Shown here: positions 8,577-16,706 of the stretch, piece by piece
How positions within the stretch are numbered: position 1 is the stretch's first letter
Layout of the letters: each line of letters begins with the position of its first letter
Assembly (NCBI GenBank): GCA_934278925.1
Contig: CAKQWJ010000001.1
Location: forward strand, 149,377-213,376
Direction: 5' to 3'
Origin: an uncultured Clostridia bacterium
Lineage (GTDB): Bacteria; Bacillota; Clostridia; Peptostreptococcales; Anaerovoracaceae
DNA length: 64,000 nt
Translations under genes and position numbers: made by a program
Notes under the pieces: generated by a model
What the model was told of the DNA's origin: nothing
The model's database searches: none
Seen by the model: the letters and a program-made list of their open reading frames with translations, nothing else

Positions 8577-10412
8577 TTACTCTACCGTAACGCTCTTCGC
8601 CAAATTTCTCGGTTTGTCAATTTCGCAGCCCTTCGCTTTGGCAACGTAATATGCGTACAACTGCAGCGGCACTACGCTGAGAAGAGGTGTTAACTCGTCT
8701 TTCGTTCTCGGAATATAGAACACCTCATCGGAATGCGCTTCAATTCCGCTGTTTCCTTCCTGCGCCAGAGAGATGATATGAGCGTTTCTCGCCTTGACTT
8801 CCTGAATATTGGAAACCATCTTATCGAACAATCTCTCCTGAGTTGCCAGCGCCCACACGATGGTGCGCGGCTCCATCAACGCAATTGTACCGTGCTTCAA
8901 TTCTCCTGCTGCAATCGCAAAGGAGTTGATATAGGAAATCTCCTTCAATTTGAGGGAGCCTTCATAAGCAACACTGGAATCCACACCACGACCGATGTAG
9001 AATACCTGATCTCGGTCATACAGGCGATTTGCCAGTGCTTCAATTTCCGGTGCCATTTTCAGAACATCCTCCAGCTTTCCGGAAATCGCATTCAAATCCT
9101 GTACGAAATTATCGTATTCTTCGGAAGAAATGGCATCGTTCAAATCAGCAAAGAACAGTGCCAGCAGGTACATGCACACCAGCTGAGTGGTATACGCCTT
9201 CGTAGATGCCACGGCAATCTCCGGTCCGGCCTGCGTGTAGAACACATCGTCACTTTCTCTTGCTACGGTGCTGCCCACCACATTGACAACGGACAGTACG
9301 CGAGCCCCCTTCCGCTTTGCTTCTCTCATGGCTTCCAAAGTGTCTGCCGTCTCGCCGGACTGGCTGATTGCAATGAACAGGGTATGCTCATCCACAAACG
9401 GATCCCGATAACGGAATTCCGAAGCGATGTCCACTTCTACCGGAATTCGAGCCAGCTTCTCGATTACGTATCTTCCCACCAAACCGGCATGGTATGCGGT
9501 TCCGCAGGCAACGATTACGATTTTGTTAATCTTCTCGAAGTCCTCCTTGGTGAGCTTTACGGTCTCCTGCAGGTGCACGCGGCCGTTATCGTCCAGATTT
9601 CGGCTCAAGGTTTCCCGGATTGCCGCCGGCTGCTCGTAAATTTCTTTTAGCATGAAATGCTCGTATCCGCCCTTTTCGGCCGCACTGACATCCCAATCCA
9701 CATGCATCATCGGACGCTCAATCAAATGATCTTCTTCATCATAAATGCTGACGGAATCCTTTGTCAATACAACGGTATCCCCATTTTCCAGAAGGTATAC
9801 GTCCTTCGTATATGCCAGCAGTGCGGAGAAGTCCGATGCCACAAAATTACAATTGTTTCCGATGCCGACAATCAGCGGTGCATTCTTTCGATATGCCACG
9901 AACTGATCCGGCTGGTCTTTTGCCACGACAGCGATCGCGTAGGTTCCCTTCATCTCCGAAATCGCCTGATCCAGCGCCTTTTTCAAATCGTGAAGCTGAT
10001 GATAGTACTTGCTGATCAGCATGGTCGCCACTTCCGTATCGGTCTCCGTACGGAAAACCACACCTTCTTTTTCCAGCTCTGCCTTCAGCTCTACATAATT
10101 CTCGACGGTTCCGTTGTGAACCACAGCGATGGTTCCGTCCATATCCATATGCGGATGGGAATTCAAATCCGAAGGCGCACCATGGGTTGCCCAGCGTGTG
10201 TGGCCGATTCCAACATGACCGCCCAGGCGCTCATCCCCAATCAGTTTTTCCAGATTGCTGATGGCACCTACGTGCTTTCTCAATTCGATTTTACCGTGAT
10301 TCACTACAGCGATGCCGGCAGAATCGTATCCACGATACTCCAGCTTCTTCAATCCGTTAATGATGATATCCTGAGGTTCTTTTGTTCCAATATATCCTAC
10401 AATGCCACACAT
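8577..10412 (-). CDS. glmS: Glutamine--fructose-6-phosphate aminotransferase (isomerizing)
   Basis: Makes glucosamine-6-phosphate from fructose-6-phosphate and glutamine, the first step to UDP-GlcNAc. The 611-aa protein has the N-terminal glutaminase with the catalytic Cys2 (MCGIVGYIG) and two SIS isomerase domains (SQSGETADTLEAM and the C-terminal KPRNLAKSVTVE). Its AAAGGAG ribosome site overlaps the stop of the preceding nucleotidyltransferase gene (1-nt gap), so the two are translationally coupled. There is no room for a glmS ribozyme upstream, so the ribozyme control common in Bacillota is absent here. In the operon it acts just before GlmM. Confidence 0.97.
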   Translation of the reverse strand: MCGIVGYIGTKEPQDIIINGLKKLEYRGYDSAGIAVVNHGKIELRKHVGAISNLEKLIGDERLGGHVGIGHTRWATHGAPSDLNSHPHMDMDGTIAVVHNGTVENYVELKAELEKEGVVFRTETDTEVATMLISKYYHQLHDLKKALDQAISEMKGTYAIAVVAKDQPDQFVAYRKNAPLIVGIGNNCNFVASDFSALLAYTKDVYLLENGDTVVLTKDSVSIYDEEDHLIERPMMHVDWDVSAAEKGGYEHFMLKEIYEQPAAIRETLSRNLDDNGRVHLQETVKLTKEDFEKINKIVIVACGTAYHAGLVGRYVIEKLARIPVEVDIASEFRYRDPFVDEHTLFIAISQSGETADTLEAMREAKRKGARVLSVVNVVGSTVARESDDVFYTQAGPEIAVASTKAYTTQLVCMYLLALFFADLNDAISSEEYDNFVQDLNAISGKLEDVLKMAPEIEALANRLYDRDQVFYIGRGVDSSVAYEGSLKLKEISYINSFAIAAGELKHGTIALMEPRTIVWALATQERLFDKMVSNIQEVKARNAHIISLAQEGNSGIEAHSDEVFYIPRTKDELTPLLSVVPLQLYAYYVAKAKGCEIDKPRNLAKSVTVE

Positions 10413-10413
10413 A

Positions 10414-11331
10414 TTATTCTCCTTTATTCCATAAGTCCTGCGGATAGATTCCCTGCTGTTTCATTTCCGAAAGAGCATTTACCACGCTCTCTCGGTCTTC
10501 CCGATAGGTTACACCATACCACTTGTCTCCGGAGTGGAGAACCTGCATGGAAGCTCTGTTGTTCTGAAGTTCATCGTTTACCATGGACGGCAGATAGATT
10601 TCACCCTTCATCGGATTTTCTGCCAGTACCCGGTCCAGCGACGCCGCAAATCGATCCTTCATTACCTGTACAAACGAATCGCCAAATCCCAGCAGATTCA
10701 TGGATACCGGCGATCCTTCCGGAATCACCCGATCCGTTCCGCTGATATCTTTTCCATGGATTTTTCCATCCTCTCGGTAGCCCACTTCCGTATGTTCTTC
10801 GATATCGGTCAGCATCCCCTCTGCCGCCCGGCAGATTCCCCGGGAAACCGTTCCGTTATCGGACAAGGTATTCTCAATGGAAAAGCCCACCATGCAGTGA
10901 TGGGTGGCATCCGCCTTCGTCGTGAGATACTCATAAATCAAGCGGAATGCTTCCGGTCCGTAGTAGTCGTCCGCATTCAGCACCGCAAAAGGTGCATCGA
11001 TGACATCTCTCGCAGCCAGCACCGCATGTGCGGTCCCCCACGGTTTGGTCCGTCCTTCCGGAACGGTGTAACCTGCCGGCAAATCCGTCAATTCCTGATG
11101 GACAAAATGAGTTTCGTACACCTTACCGGCCCGCTCACTCACATGATGACGAAATGCTTCTTCAAAATCTTCTTTAATGATAAATACGACTCTTCGGAAA
11201 CCGGCCCGATACGCATCGAACAGGGAAAAATCCATGATGATGTCCCCTTCTTTGCTGATTGGGTCAATTTGTTTGCTGCCGCCGTACCGGCTTCCCATTC
11301 CGGCGGCCATAATAACTAGTAACGGTTGCAT
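10414..11331 (-). CDS. Sugar-phosphate nucleotidyltransferase-like protein
   Basis: A 305-aa protein with the nucleotidyltransferase fold of the NTP_transferase family. The N-terminus LLVIMAAGMGSRYGGSKQ is a nucleotide-binding loop of the GxGxR type, followed by LNADDYYG with the metal-binding aspartates near residue 120. The ribosome site is AAGGAG. It sits between gltX and glmS in an operon devoted to amino-sugar precursors and c-di-AMP. Such proteins make NDP-sugars from sugar-1-phosphates, but this branch (lone enzymes of about 300 aa) is poorly characterised and the substrate cannot be assigned. It is not GlmU: the acyltransferase left-handed helix domain is absent. Confidence 0.75.
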   Translation of the reverse strand: MQPLLVIMAAGMGSRYGGSKQIDPISKEGDIIMDFSLFDAYRAGFRRVVFIIKEDFEEAFRHHVSERAGKVYETHFVHQELTDLPAGYTVPEGRTKPWGTAHAVLAARDVIDAPFAVLNADDYYGPEAFRLIYEYLTTKADATHHCMVGFSIENTLSDNGTVSRGICRAAEGMLTDIEEHTEVGYREDGKIHGKDISGTDRVIPEGSPVSMNLLGFGDSFVQVMKDRFAASLDRVLAENPMKGEIYLPSMVNDELQNNRASMQVLHSGDKWYGVTYREDRESVVNALSEMKQQGIYPQDLWNKGE

Positions 11332-11346
11332 GTTCTCTCCTTCCAG

Positions 11347-13020
11347 CTACCGGTTCAGCTCTGCTTCAATTCGAGCCCGAACCTTATCTTCCCCCATAAT
11401 CTGCTGTATCGTCCACACATCCGGAGACTGGGAACGTCCCATCAGTGCGATTCGAATAACGGTACTAACATGTCCAACATGTCCTTTATATTCCTCCGGA
11501 TTCTTCTTGTAATCCTTCGGTTTTGCTGCATAACCTTGATCCACGGCGATTTCACGAATCTTGTTGAACCAGTTTTCCTGATCGTCGTTATGATCGTAAC
11601 TGTCTAGGTATGCCTGCAAAATATCCTTTCGGTCAGCTGCCGCTTCTTCCGGATACTCGTCTTCAATCTTAAAGGATTCATCGAAGAAATATCCGATAAA
11701 CGTCATAATCTGACGAGCATAAATCAAATCCTTCCGCGGCTTCCGGTCTTCTCTTCCCAGATCCAGAATCTGTGTCAGAAGATCCATATCCCGGAACACA
11801 TATTCATATTCCGGCGCAAACTCCTGCGACCAAGAATGCAGCCACTCTGCCAGCTCCGCCGCCGGGATGCGCAGCAAGGTGTCCTTGCTCACATCGTTCA
11901 ACTTATTCAAATCGAACAGCGCACCGGAGTTGCTCATCTTTTCCGTGGTAAAAGCAAATTCGTCGATATCCGCGTCCGGATTGGCCATTCTCCACTCCTC
12001 GTAATTGGAGTTCAGGATGGTCAACAGATATTCCCGTACTGCCGCCGGATGATAACCCTGGCTGCGGTAATAATCCAGCGATAATTCCGGATCCTTTCTC
12101 TTAGAAAGCTTTCTCTTGTTTCCGTCTTCTCCGATTTTCATCAGCTGAGCGGTGTGACAATAGGTCGGGAGCTCGAAGCCCAGCTTGTCAAACAGCTCTA
12201 CGTGAATCGGCAGGGACGGAAGCCATTCCTCACCCCGGACCACATGGGTGGTTCTCATCAGGTGATCGTCTATCGCATGGGCAAAATGATAAGTCGGAAT
12301 GCCGGTGGACTTGATGATTACGATATCCTGGAAGTTCTCCGGAACATCCAGCTCACCGCGGATGGCATCCACCACCTTGGTTCTGCGAATATCATCGCCG
12401 GCAGCATTCGGTACGCCGGAGGACTTCAGTCGGATGACGAAATCATCTCCACGTTCCAGTCTCTCGGCAACTTCCTTTTGGAGCACCTCGTCGGTCTCCC
12501 AATCTCTGTATCGAGACCACTCACCGTAAATTCCCGGAGCGATTTTCAGCTCTTCCTGTTTCTCTCGAATCTCGGAAATCTCCTCTTCGGAAAGGAAGCA
12601 CGGATATGCTTTTCCCTCCGCAATCAATTTCTTTGCGTAGCAGCGATAGATTTCACCTCGGTGGCTCTGGGTATAATCGCCGTAATCACCCACATCACCG
12701 TGAGCGGTAACTCCTTCATCGAACTGAATTCCGAAGAACGCCAGCGAAGAAATGATGGTCTCCACAGCATTCTCTACATATCTCTTGTCATCCGTATCCT
12801 CGATTCGAAGATAGAAAACGCCATTGCTCTGATGAGCCAGTCGTTCATCCACGAAGGCACCGTACAGATTTCCAAGGTGGATAAAACCGGTCGGACTCGG
12901 TCCCAGACGGGTCACCTTGGCGCCTTCCGGAAGATTTCTCTTCGGATACATTGCTTCATACTCTTCCGGTGTCCGGGTGATGTCCGGATAAATTCGATTG
13001 CTTAATTCTACTGTGTTCAT
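11347..13020 (-). CDS. gltX: Glutamyl-tRNA synthetase
   Basis: Charges tRNA-Glu with glutamate. The 557-aa length is the longer form found in some Clostridia. The class I signatures are RLGPSPTGFIHLGNLYGAF (HIGH-type element HLGN) and KLSKRKD (KMSKS element). The ribosome site GGGGAG lies at the end of glmM, 3 nt upstream. Its place between glmM and a nucleotidyltransferase in the cdaA operon is unusual. Glutamate/glutamine supply links it loosely to GlmS, but that is inference. Specificity for tRNA-Glu alone or also tRNA-Gln is not readable here. Confidence 0.95.
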   Translation of the reverse strand: MNTVELSNRIYPDITRTPEEYEAMYPKRNLPEGAKVTRLGPSPTGFIHLGNLYGAFVDERLAHQSNGVFYLRIEDTDDKRYVENAVETIISSLAFFGIQFDEGVTAHGDVGDYGDYTQSHRGEIYRCYAKKLIAEGKAYPCFLSEEEISEIREKQEELKIAPGIYGEWSRYRDWETDEVLQKEVAERLERGDDFVIRLKSSGVPNAAGDDIRRTKVVDAIRGELDVPENFQDIVIIKSTGIPTYHFAHAIDDHLMRTTHVVRGEEWLPSLPIHVELFDKLGFELPTYCHTAQLMKIGEDGNKRKLSKRKDPELSLDYYRSQGYHPAAVREYLLTILNSNYEEWRMANPDADIDEFAFTTEKMSNSGALFDLNKLNDVSKDTLLRIPAAELAEWLHSWSQEFAPEYEYVFRDMDLLTQILDLGREDRKPRKDLIYARQIMTFIGYFFDESFKIEDEYPEEAAADRKDILQAYLDSYDHNDDQENWFNKIREIAVDQGYAAKPKDYKKNPEEYKGHVGHVSTVIRIALMGRSQSPDVWTIQQIMGEDKVRARIEAELNR

Positions 13021-13023
13021 GTA

Positions 13024-14376
13024 TTACTTCTCCCCAAATTTCTCTATAATCAGCTGTGCGATATATTCCGCATCCGATTTCAATTCTTCCGTGTCTTCTC
13101 CTTCCAGCATTACGCGAATCAGCGGTTCTGTTCCGGATGGGCGAATCAGAACTCGTCCAACGCCTTCCAGTTTCTTTTCTACTTCTGCGATTCTTTCCTG
13201 TACTTCCGAATCGTTCATGGCTTCTTTCTTGTATTCCGGATTGACCTTTGCGTTCACCAGTGCCTGCGGATAGATAACGATTTCCTCACCCATCTCGCTG
13301 ACCTTCTTTCCGGAAGCCTGAATGGCTTTGATGAACTGCAAGGAGGACAGCACGCCGTCACCGGTGGTGGTGTAATCCAGGAAAATCATATGTCCCGACT
13401 GTTCTCCTCCCAGAACGGATCCGGTTTTCAGCATGGATTCCAGCACATATCGGTCTCCCACTCCGGTCACGTCAACAGAAATGCCCTGTTTCTCCATATA
13501 TTTGTGAACCCCCAGGTTGCTCATTACCGTAGCGGTAATCTTGTTATCGTACAGCTTACCCTGTGACTTCAGCATTTTTCCGCAGATGCAGAGAACGTGG
13601 TCGCCGTTCAGCACCTGACCCTTGTCATCTACAACGATCAAACGGTCGGCATCGCCATCGTAGGCAAAGCCCACATCGGCACCCACTTCTACCACCTTCT
13701 TCTGAAGGTTTTCCGGATGAGTGGAACCGCAATGCTCGTTGATATTGATTCCGTCCGGCGCATTGGAAAGCACGGTCACATCCGCACCCAGCGCCTTGTA
13801 CACCGCCGGTGCAATCTGATAGGATGCGCCGTTTGCGGTGTCCAGTACGATTTTCATTCCATCCAGTCTCGTGTCGATGGTATTCAGCAGATCCTGCTCA
13901 TAGATGCTAAAAGCATCTTCCACCGGACGGCAGTGGCCTACGTGCTCGCCCACGTATTCCGGATGCTGGAATTCCTTGGCCAGGATGATATCTTCGATTT
14001 TTTCTTCGATTCGATCGTCCAGCTTGAAGCCCTTTCCGTTGAAAATCTTAATTCCGTTGTACTCAAAGGAATTATGCGATGCAGAGATTACCACTCCGGC
14101 ATCTGCCTCGTAGTGCCGCACCAGGCGTGCCACTGCCGGGGTCGGCAGGACACCCAGCTTAATCACATCTCCGCCCACGGACATGATGCCCGCCGCCAAT
14201 GCGTTTTCCAACAGCTCCCCGGAAATTCTGGTGTCTCTGCCAATCAGAAACACCGGACGATGATTTCCATTTCCCAGCACATAGGAAGCGGCTCTGCCGA
14301 TTTCATATGCCAAAGTTGCGGTTAGTTCTTTGTTCGCCACTCCGCGAACGCCATCTGTTCCAAATAATCTACCCAT
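13024..14376 (-). CDS. glmM: Phosphoglucosamine mutase
   Basis: Converts glucosamine-6-phosphate to glucosamine-1-phosphate for UDP-GlcNAc and peptidoglycan. The 450-aa length is standard. Motifs are the phosphoserine loop SASHNSFEYNG, the metal loop DGDADR, and the phosphate loop RPSGTEPLIRVM near the C-terminus. It starts 4 nt after cdaR, the conserved cdaA-cdaR-glmM order of Bacillota. In Lactococcus, Bacillus and Staphylococcus GlmM binds and inhibits CdaA, so co-expression has a regulatory meaning there; the same here is inferred. Confidence 0.97.
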   Translation of the reverse strand: MGRLFGTDGVRGVANKELTATLAYEIGRAASYVLGNGNHRPVFLIGRDTRISGELLENALAAGIMSVGGDVIKLGVLPTPAVARLVRHYEADAGVVISASHNSFEYNGIKIFNGKGFKLDDRIEEKIEDIILAKEFQHPEYVGEHVGHCRPVEDAFSIYEQDLLNTIDTRLDGMKIVLDTANGASYQIAPAVYKALGADVTVLSNAPDGININEHCGSTHPENLQKKVVEVGADVGFAYDGDADRLIVVDDKGQVLNGDHVLCICGKMLKSQGKLYDNKITATVMSNLGVHKYMEKQGISVDVTGVGDRYVLESMLKTGSVLGGEQSGHMIFLDYTTTGDGVLSSLQFIKAIQASGKKVSEMGEEIVIYPQALVNAKVNPEYKKEAMNDSEVQERIAEVEKKLEGVGRVLIRPSGTEPLIRVMLEGEDTEELKSDAEYIAQLIIEKFGEK

Positions 14377-14380
14377 TTAA

Positions 14381-15580
14381 TCAGTCCTTCTTGCTTAGAT
14401 ATATATTAATATTTTCACTTTCTAATTCCATTTTATGTAATTTCTTTGTGGAATTCACTGTTCCTTTCAAAGAGTGCGACCCGCTGCGAAGCCCCTTTGC
14501 ATCTACGCTGATATCGAAATCCTCGGCGGTCAAACTCTCCAATGTACTTCCGATGTCCGTCACCTCTACCATAATGGTTTTATCCTCAAAAGTCGGCTTA
14601 TATTTGCTATTAAGATTCTTTACCGTAACGTCATCGGTTGATATTTTGATTTCCTTCGTCTGATATTTCGTCACGTTCACAGTAATTCCAAGATTCAGGG
14701 AACTGTTGGCAACAAATACCCCTTCCGGCAGTCGATACTTCAGCTCAAGCCGTCCGGATTCCGTCATCTTCTCCAAATCCGCCGGTTCCGCTGAAATGGA
14801 TTTCACCTTCTCAATAACTTCTTTCTTGCCTTTGATTTCTATCTTTTTCGGAGCACTGTAGGTGCGGAGGTACTCATCATTCTCCGGATTATTCACATCA
14901 ATCTTCAGCGGAACACTCTTTGTGGAGCCCTTGTAAACCGCCACCGATGCCTTGCTCGGATTTACTTTTACATGGGTCACTTCGTCCCCGCTGCGATCCA
15001 CCGGAATGACGGAAACGCTATAAGTATGCGCCTTTCCCGTTAGCTTCTGCTCCTCCACCGGGATACGAACGTATTCCACTTCTTTCACCTTGCTTTTCGC
15101 ACCGGTTACTGAGAAATAATCCGTACTCTGTTCTGTCACAATCGGTTCCGTGCCGGAAGTGCTTTCCGCTCGGTATTCCGCTCGTCCCCGCACCGAACGG
15201 GTATCCATTGTTTCCGTGTTGACCGTAACCGTACCGTCGCTCTTTGATACGATGTTGACCTTGGACGGAGTCTGAACGTGAAGCGAAAGGGTATTTTCCC
15301 CTTTACCGGCATCGGACAAATCCGCCCGCACCTTAATATCGCTGTCATCCATCTTGTTCAATTCACTTCGATGACCTTCCACTTCAATCTCGACGGACTT
15401 CTTGTCGGCAGACTTCAACGCAATTCCCTTTGCCTCCAAATCCTTTTCATTGGAATAGGTAATGGGAACATTTCGGAAGGTTCTCGTCGTGGTTGGATCC
15501 ACATTATACATTACGTAGAGCCATCCACAGAAAGCGATAATCAGTGAGAGAATGATATTAATTTTCCGATTATTCTCCAT
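14381..15580 (-). CDS. cdaR: CdaA regulatory protein (YbbR-domain)
   Basis: A 399-aa membrane-anchored protein with a short cytoplasmic start, one membrane helix (about 8-25) and a long extracytoplasmic region of about four YbbR repeats, visible as recurring IPV/VPITYS and valine-rich strand patterns. CdaR regulates the diadenylate cyclase CdaA from outside the membrane. The start overlaps the end of cdaA by 11 nt, showing translational coupling. The C-terminus ends with a short lysine-rich tail (YLSKKD). Confidence 0.92.
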   Translation of the reverse strand: MENNRKINIILSLIIAFCGWLYVMYNVDPTTTRTFRNVPITYSNEKDLEAKGIALKSADKKSVEIEVEGHRSELNKMDDSDIKVRADLSDAGKGENTLSLHVQTPSKVNIVSKSDGTVTVNTETMDTRSVRGRAEYRAESTSGTEPIVTEQSTDYFSVTGAKSKVKEVEYVRIPVEEQKLTGKAHTYSVSVIPVDRSGDEVTHVKVNPSKASVAVYKGSTKSVPLKIDVNNPENDEYLRTYSAPKKIEIKGKKEVIEKVKSISAEPADLEKMTESGRLELKYRLPEGVFVANSSLNLGITVNVTKYQTKEIKISTDDVTVKNLNSKYKPTFEDKTIMVEVTDIGSTLESLTAEDFDISVDAKGLRSGSHSLKGTVNSTKKLHKMELESENINIYLSKKD

Positions 15581-16421
15581 CCCGCGTTTCCTCCTTCCGA
15601 CGATGCTTCAGCGTCCGAGTCATCCGCTCCCGGAAAGTCTCCTCCTGAGGCATATATACCCCAAGAAGTATTTTTTCTACCGATTTCAAATCCATAAAGC
15701 GGCGGAAATTTCCGTTCTCTGCCACCGAAATCACGCCGGTCTCCTCCGATACAACGATTACCAGCGCATCGGACACCTCCGACACGCCCAGGCCCGCTCG
15801 ATGTCGCGTGCCCAGGTTTCGGCCGATATTCTTTTTTTCCGTAAGAGGGAGAACGCAGCTGGCTGCATGAATCCGATCTCCGCGAATGATTACGGCACCG
15901 TCGTGCAGCGGCGATCCTTCGTAAAACAAATTTCCCAGAAGGCGCACAGAAATCCGGGCATCCACAATGGTCCCGGTTTCAATAATATCATTCAGCATGG
16001 TTTCCCGTTCAAAAACAATCAGCGCCCCGGTTCGGGTAGCCGAAAAATCATCCACTGCTGCCACAATTTCCTTGACCACTTGAATGGCATTCTCCTTGTC
16101 CAGGCTTCGGAACTGACCGGAAACGATGTTCCGACGTCCCAGCTGCTCCAATCCTCGACGCAGTTCCGGCTGGAACAAGACAATCAAGGCGAAGAGTCCC
16201 ATGGTCACGAAATTACGAAGCAGCCAATTCAGCAGGTACAGTTTCAGAAAATCGGACAGAAAGAAAACGATACCCAAAACCACCAGTCCACGAACCAATT
16301 GCTGTGCACGGGTTTCTTGGATAAATCCCAGAATCTTATAGACCAGATATGCCACAATAACGATATCCAGCACATCAATTAACCGAAATCCTACAAATAC
16401 ATTCTGAAAAAATTCTACCAT
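15570..16421 (-). CDS. cdaA: Diadenylate cyclase CdaA
   Basis: Makes the essential second messenger c-di-AMP from two ATP at the membrane, controlling potassium and osmotic balance and wall homeostasis. Three N-terminal membrane helices (to about residue 85) precede the DAC domain with the DGA motif (LHDGAVII) and RHR motif (GTRHRAGLG). The ATG at 16421 (283 aa) is preferred: it has a GAGGG ribosome site. The in-frame ATG at 16457 lies only 3 nt after the -10 box of the operon promoter and so would precede the transcript. First gene of the seven-gene operon down to 6825. Confidence 0.95.
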   Translation of the reverse strand: MVEFFQNVFVGFRLIDVLDIVIVAYLVYKILGFIQETRAQQLVRGLVVLGIVFFLSDFLKLYLLNWLLRNFVTMGLFALIVLFQPELRRGLEQLGRRNIVSGQFRSLDKENAIQVVKEIVAAVDDFSATRTGALIVFERETMLNDIIETGTIVDARISVRLLGNLFYEGSPLHDGAVIIRGDRIHAASCVLPLTEKKNIGRNLGTRHRAGLGVSEVSDALVIVVSEETGVISVAENGNFRRFMDLKSVEKILLGVYMPQEETFRERMTRTLKHRRKEETRDGE

Positions 16422-16460
16422 TCTGTCCCTCGAATAATTATATACACAAAAATTCATTTA

Positions 16461-16489
16461 ATTATAACGTGTCATGATATTTTTTTCAA
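16461..16489 (-). promoter_or_regulatory. Sigma-A promoter of the cdaA operon
   Basis: On the minus strand: -35 TTGAAA (16484-16489), 17-nt spacer, -10 TATAAT (16461-16466). Both hexamers are near consensus. Transcription would start around 16454-16458, which places the upstream in-frame ATG at the very 5' end of the RNA and supports the start at 16421. Confidence 0.8.
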
Positions 16490-16643
16490 GTTCACCGCGG
16501 TAATATTCGTTCATCTGTCACAAATACAGCACATTTTTTCACATCTTTTTTATTGACTTTTCGGCACCGCATCGAAATAGTAAACCTGAAATTTAAATTT
16601 ACTTTTACCGCCGTTCGATTGCGCCGACACCGGGGGGGGGATG

Positions 16644-16697
16644 AAAAAACCTGCATCCGGAAAGCAGTGTCAAGCTGTTGCTGTCCGGTGCAGGTTA
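16644..16697 (-). terminator. Terminator of the surface-glycan operon
   Basis: On the minus strand AACCTGCACCGGA pairs with TCCGGATGCAGGTT across a 26-nt loop and is followed by TTTTTT. It begins 10 nt after the YfhO gene stop. A run of nine G (plus strand 16632-16640) lies just beyond it. Confidence 0.8.
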
Positions 16698-16706
16698 ATT
16701 TCTGCC

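Noticed and set aside
10412..10414. glmS ribozyme
   Set aside because: Only 1 nt separates glmS from the preceding gene, leaving no room for the ribozyme.
16422..16457. Longer cdaA start
   Set aside because: That ATG lies 3 nt after the -10 box; the ATG at 16421 has a ribosome site.
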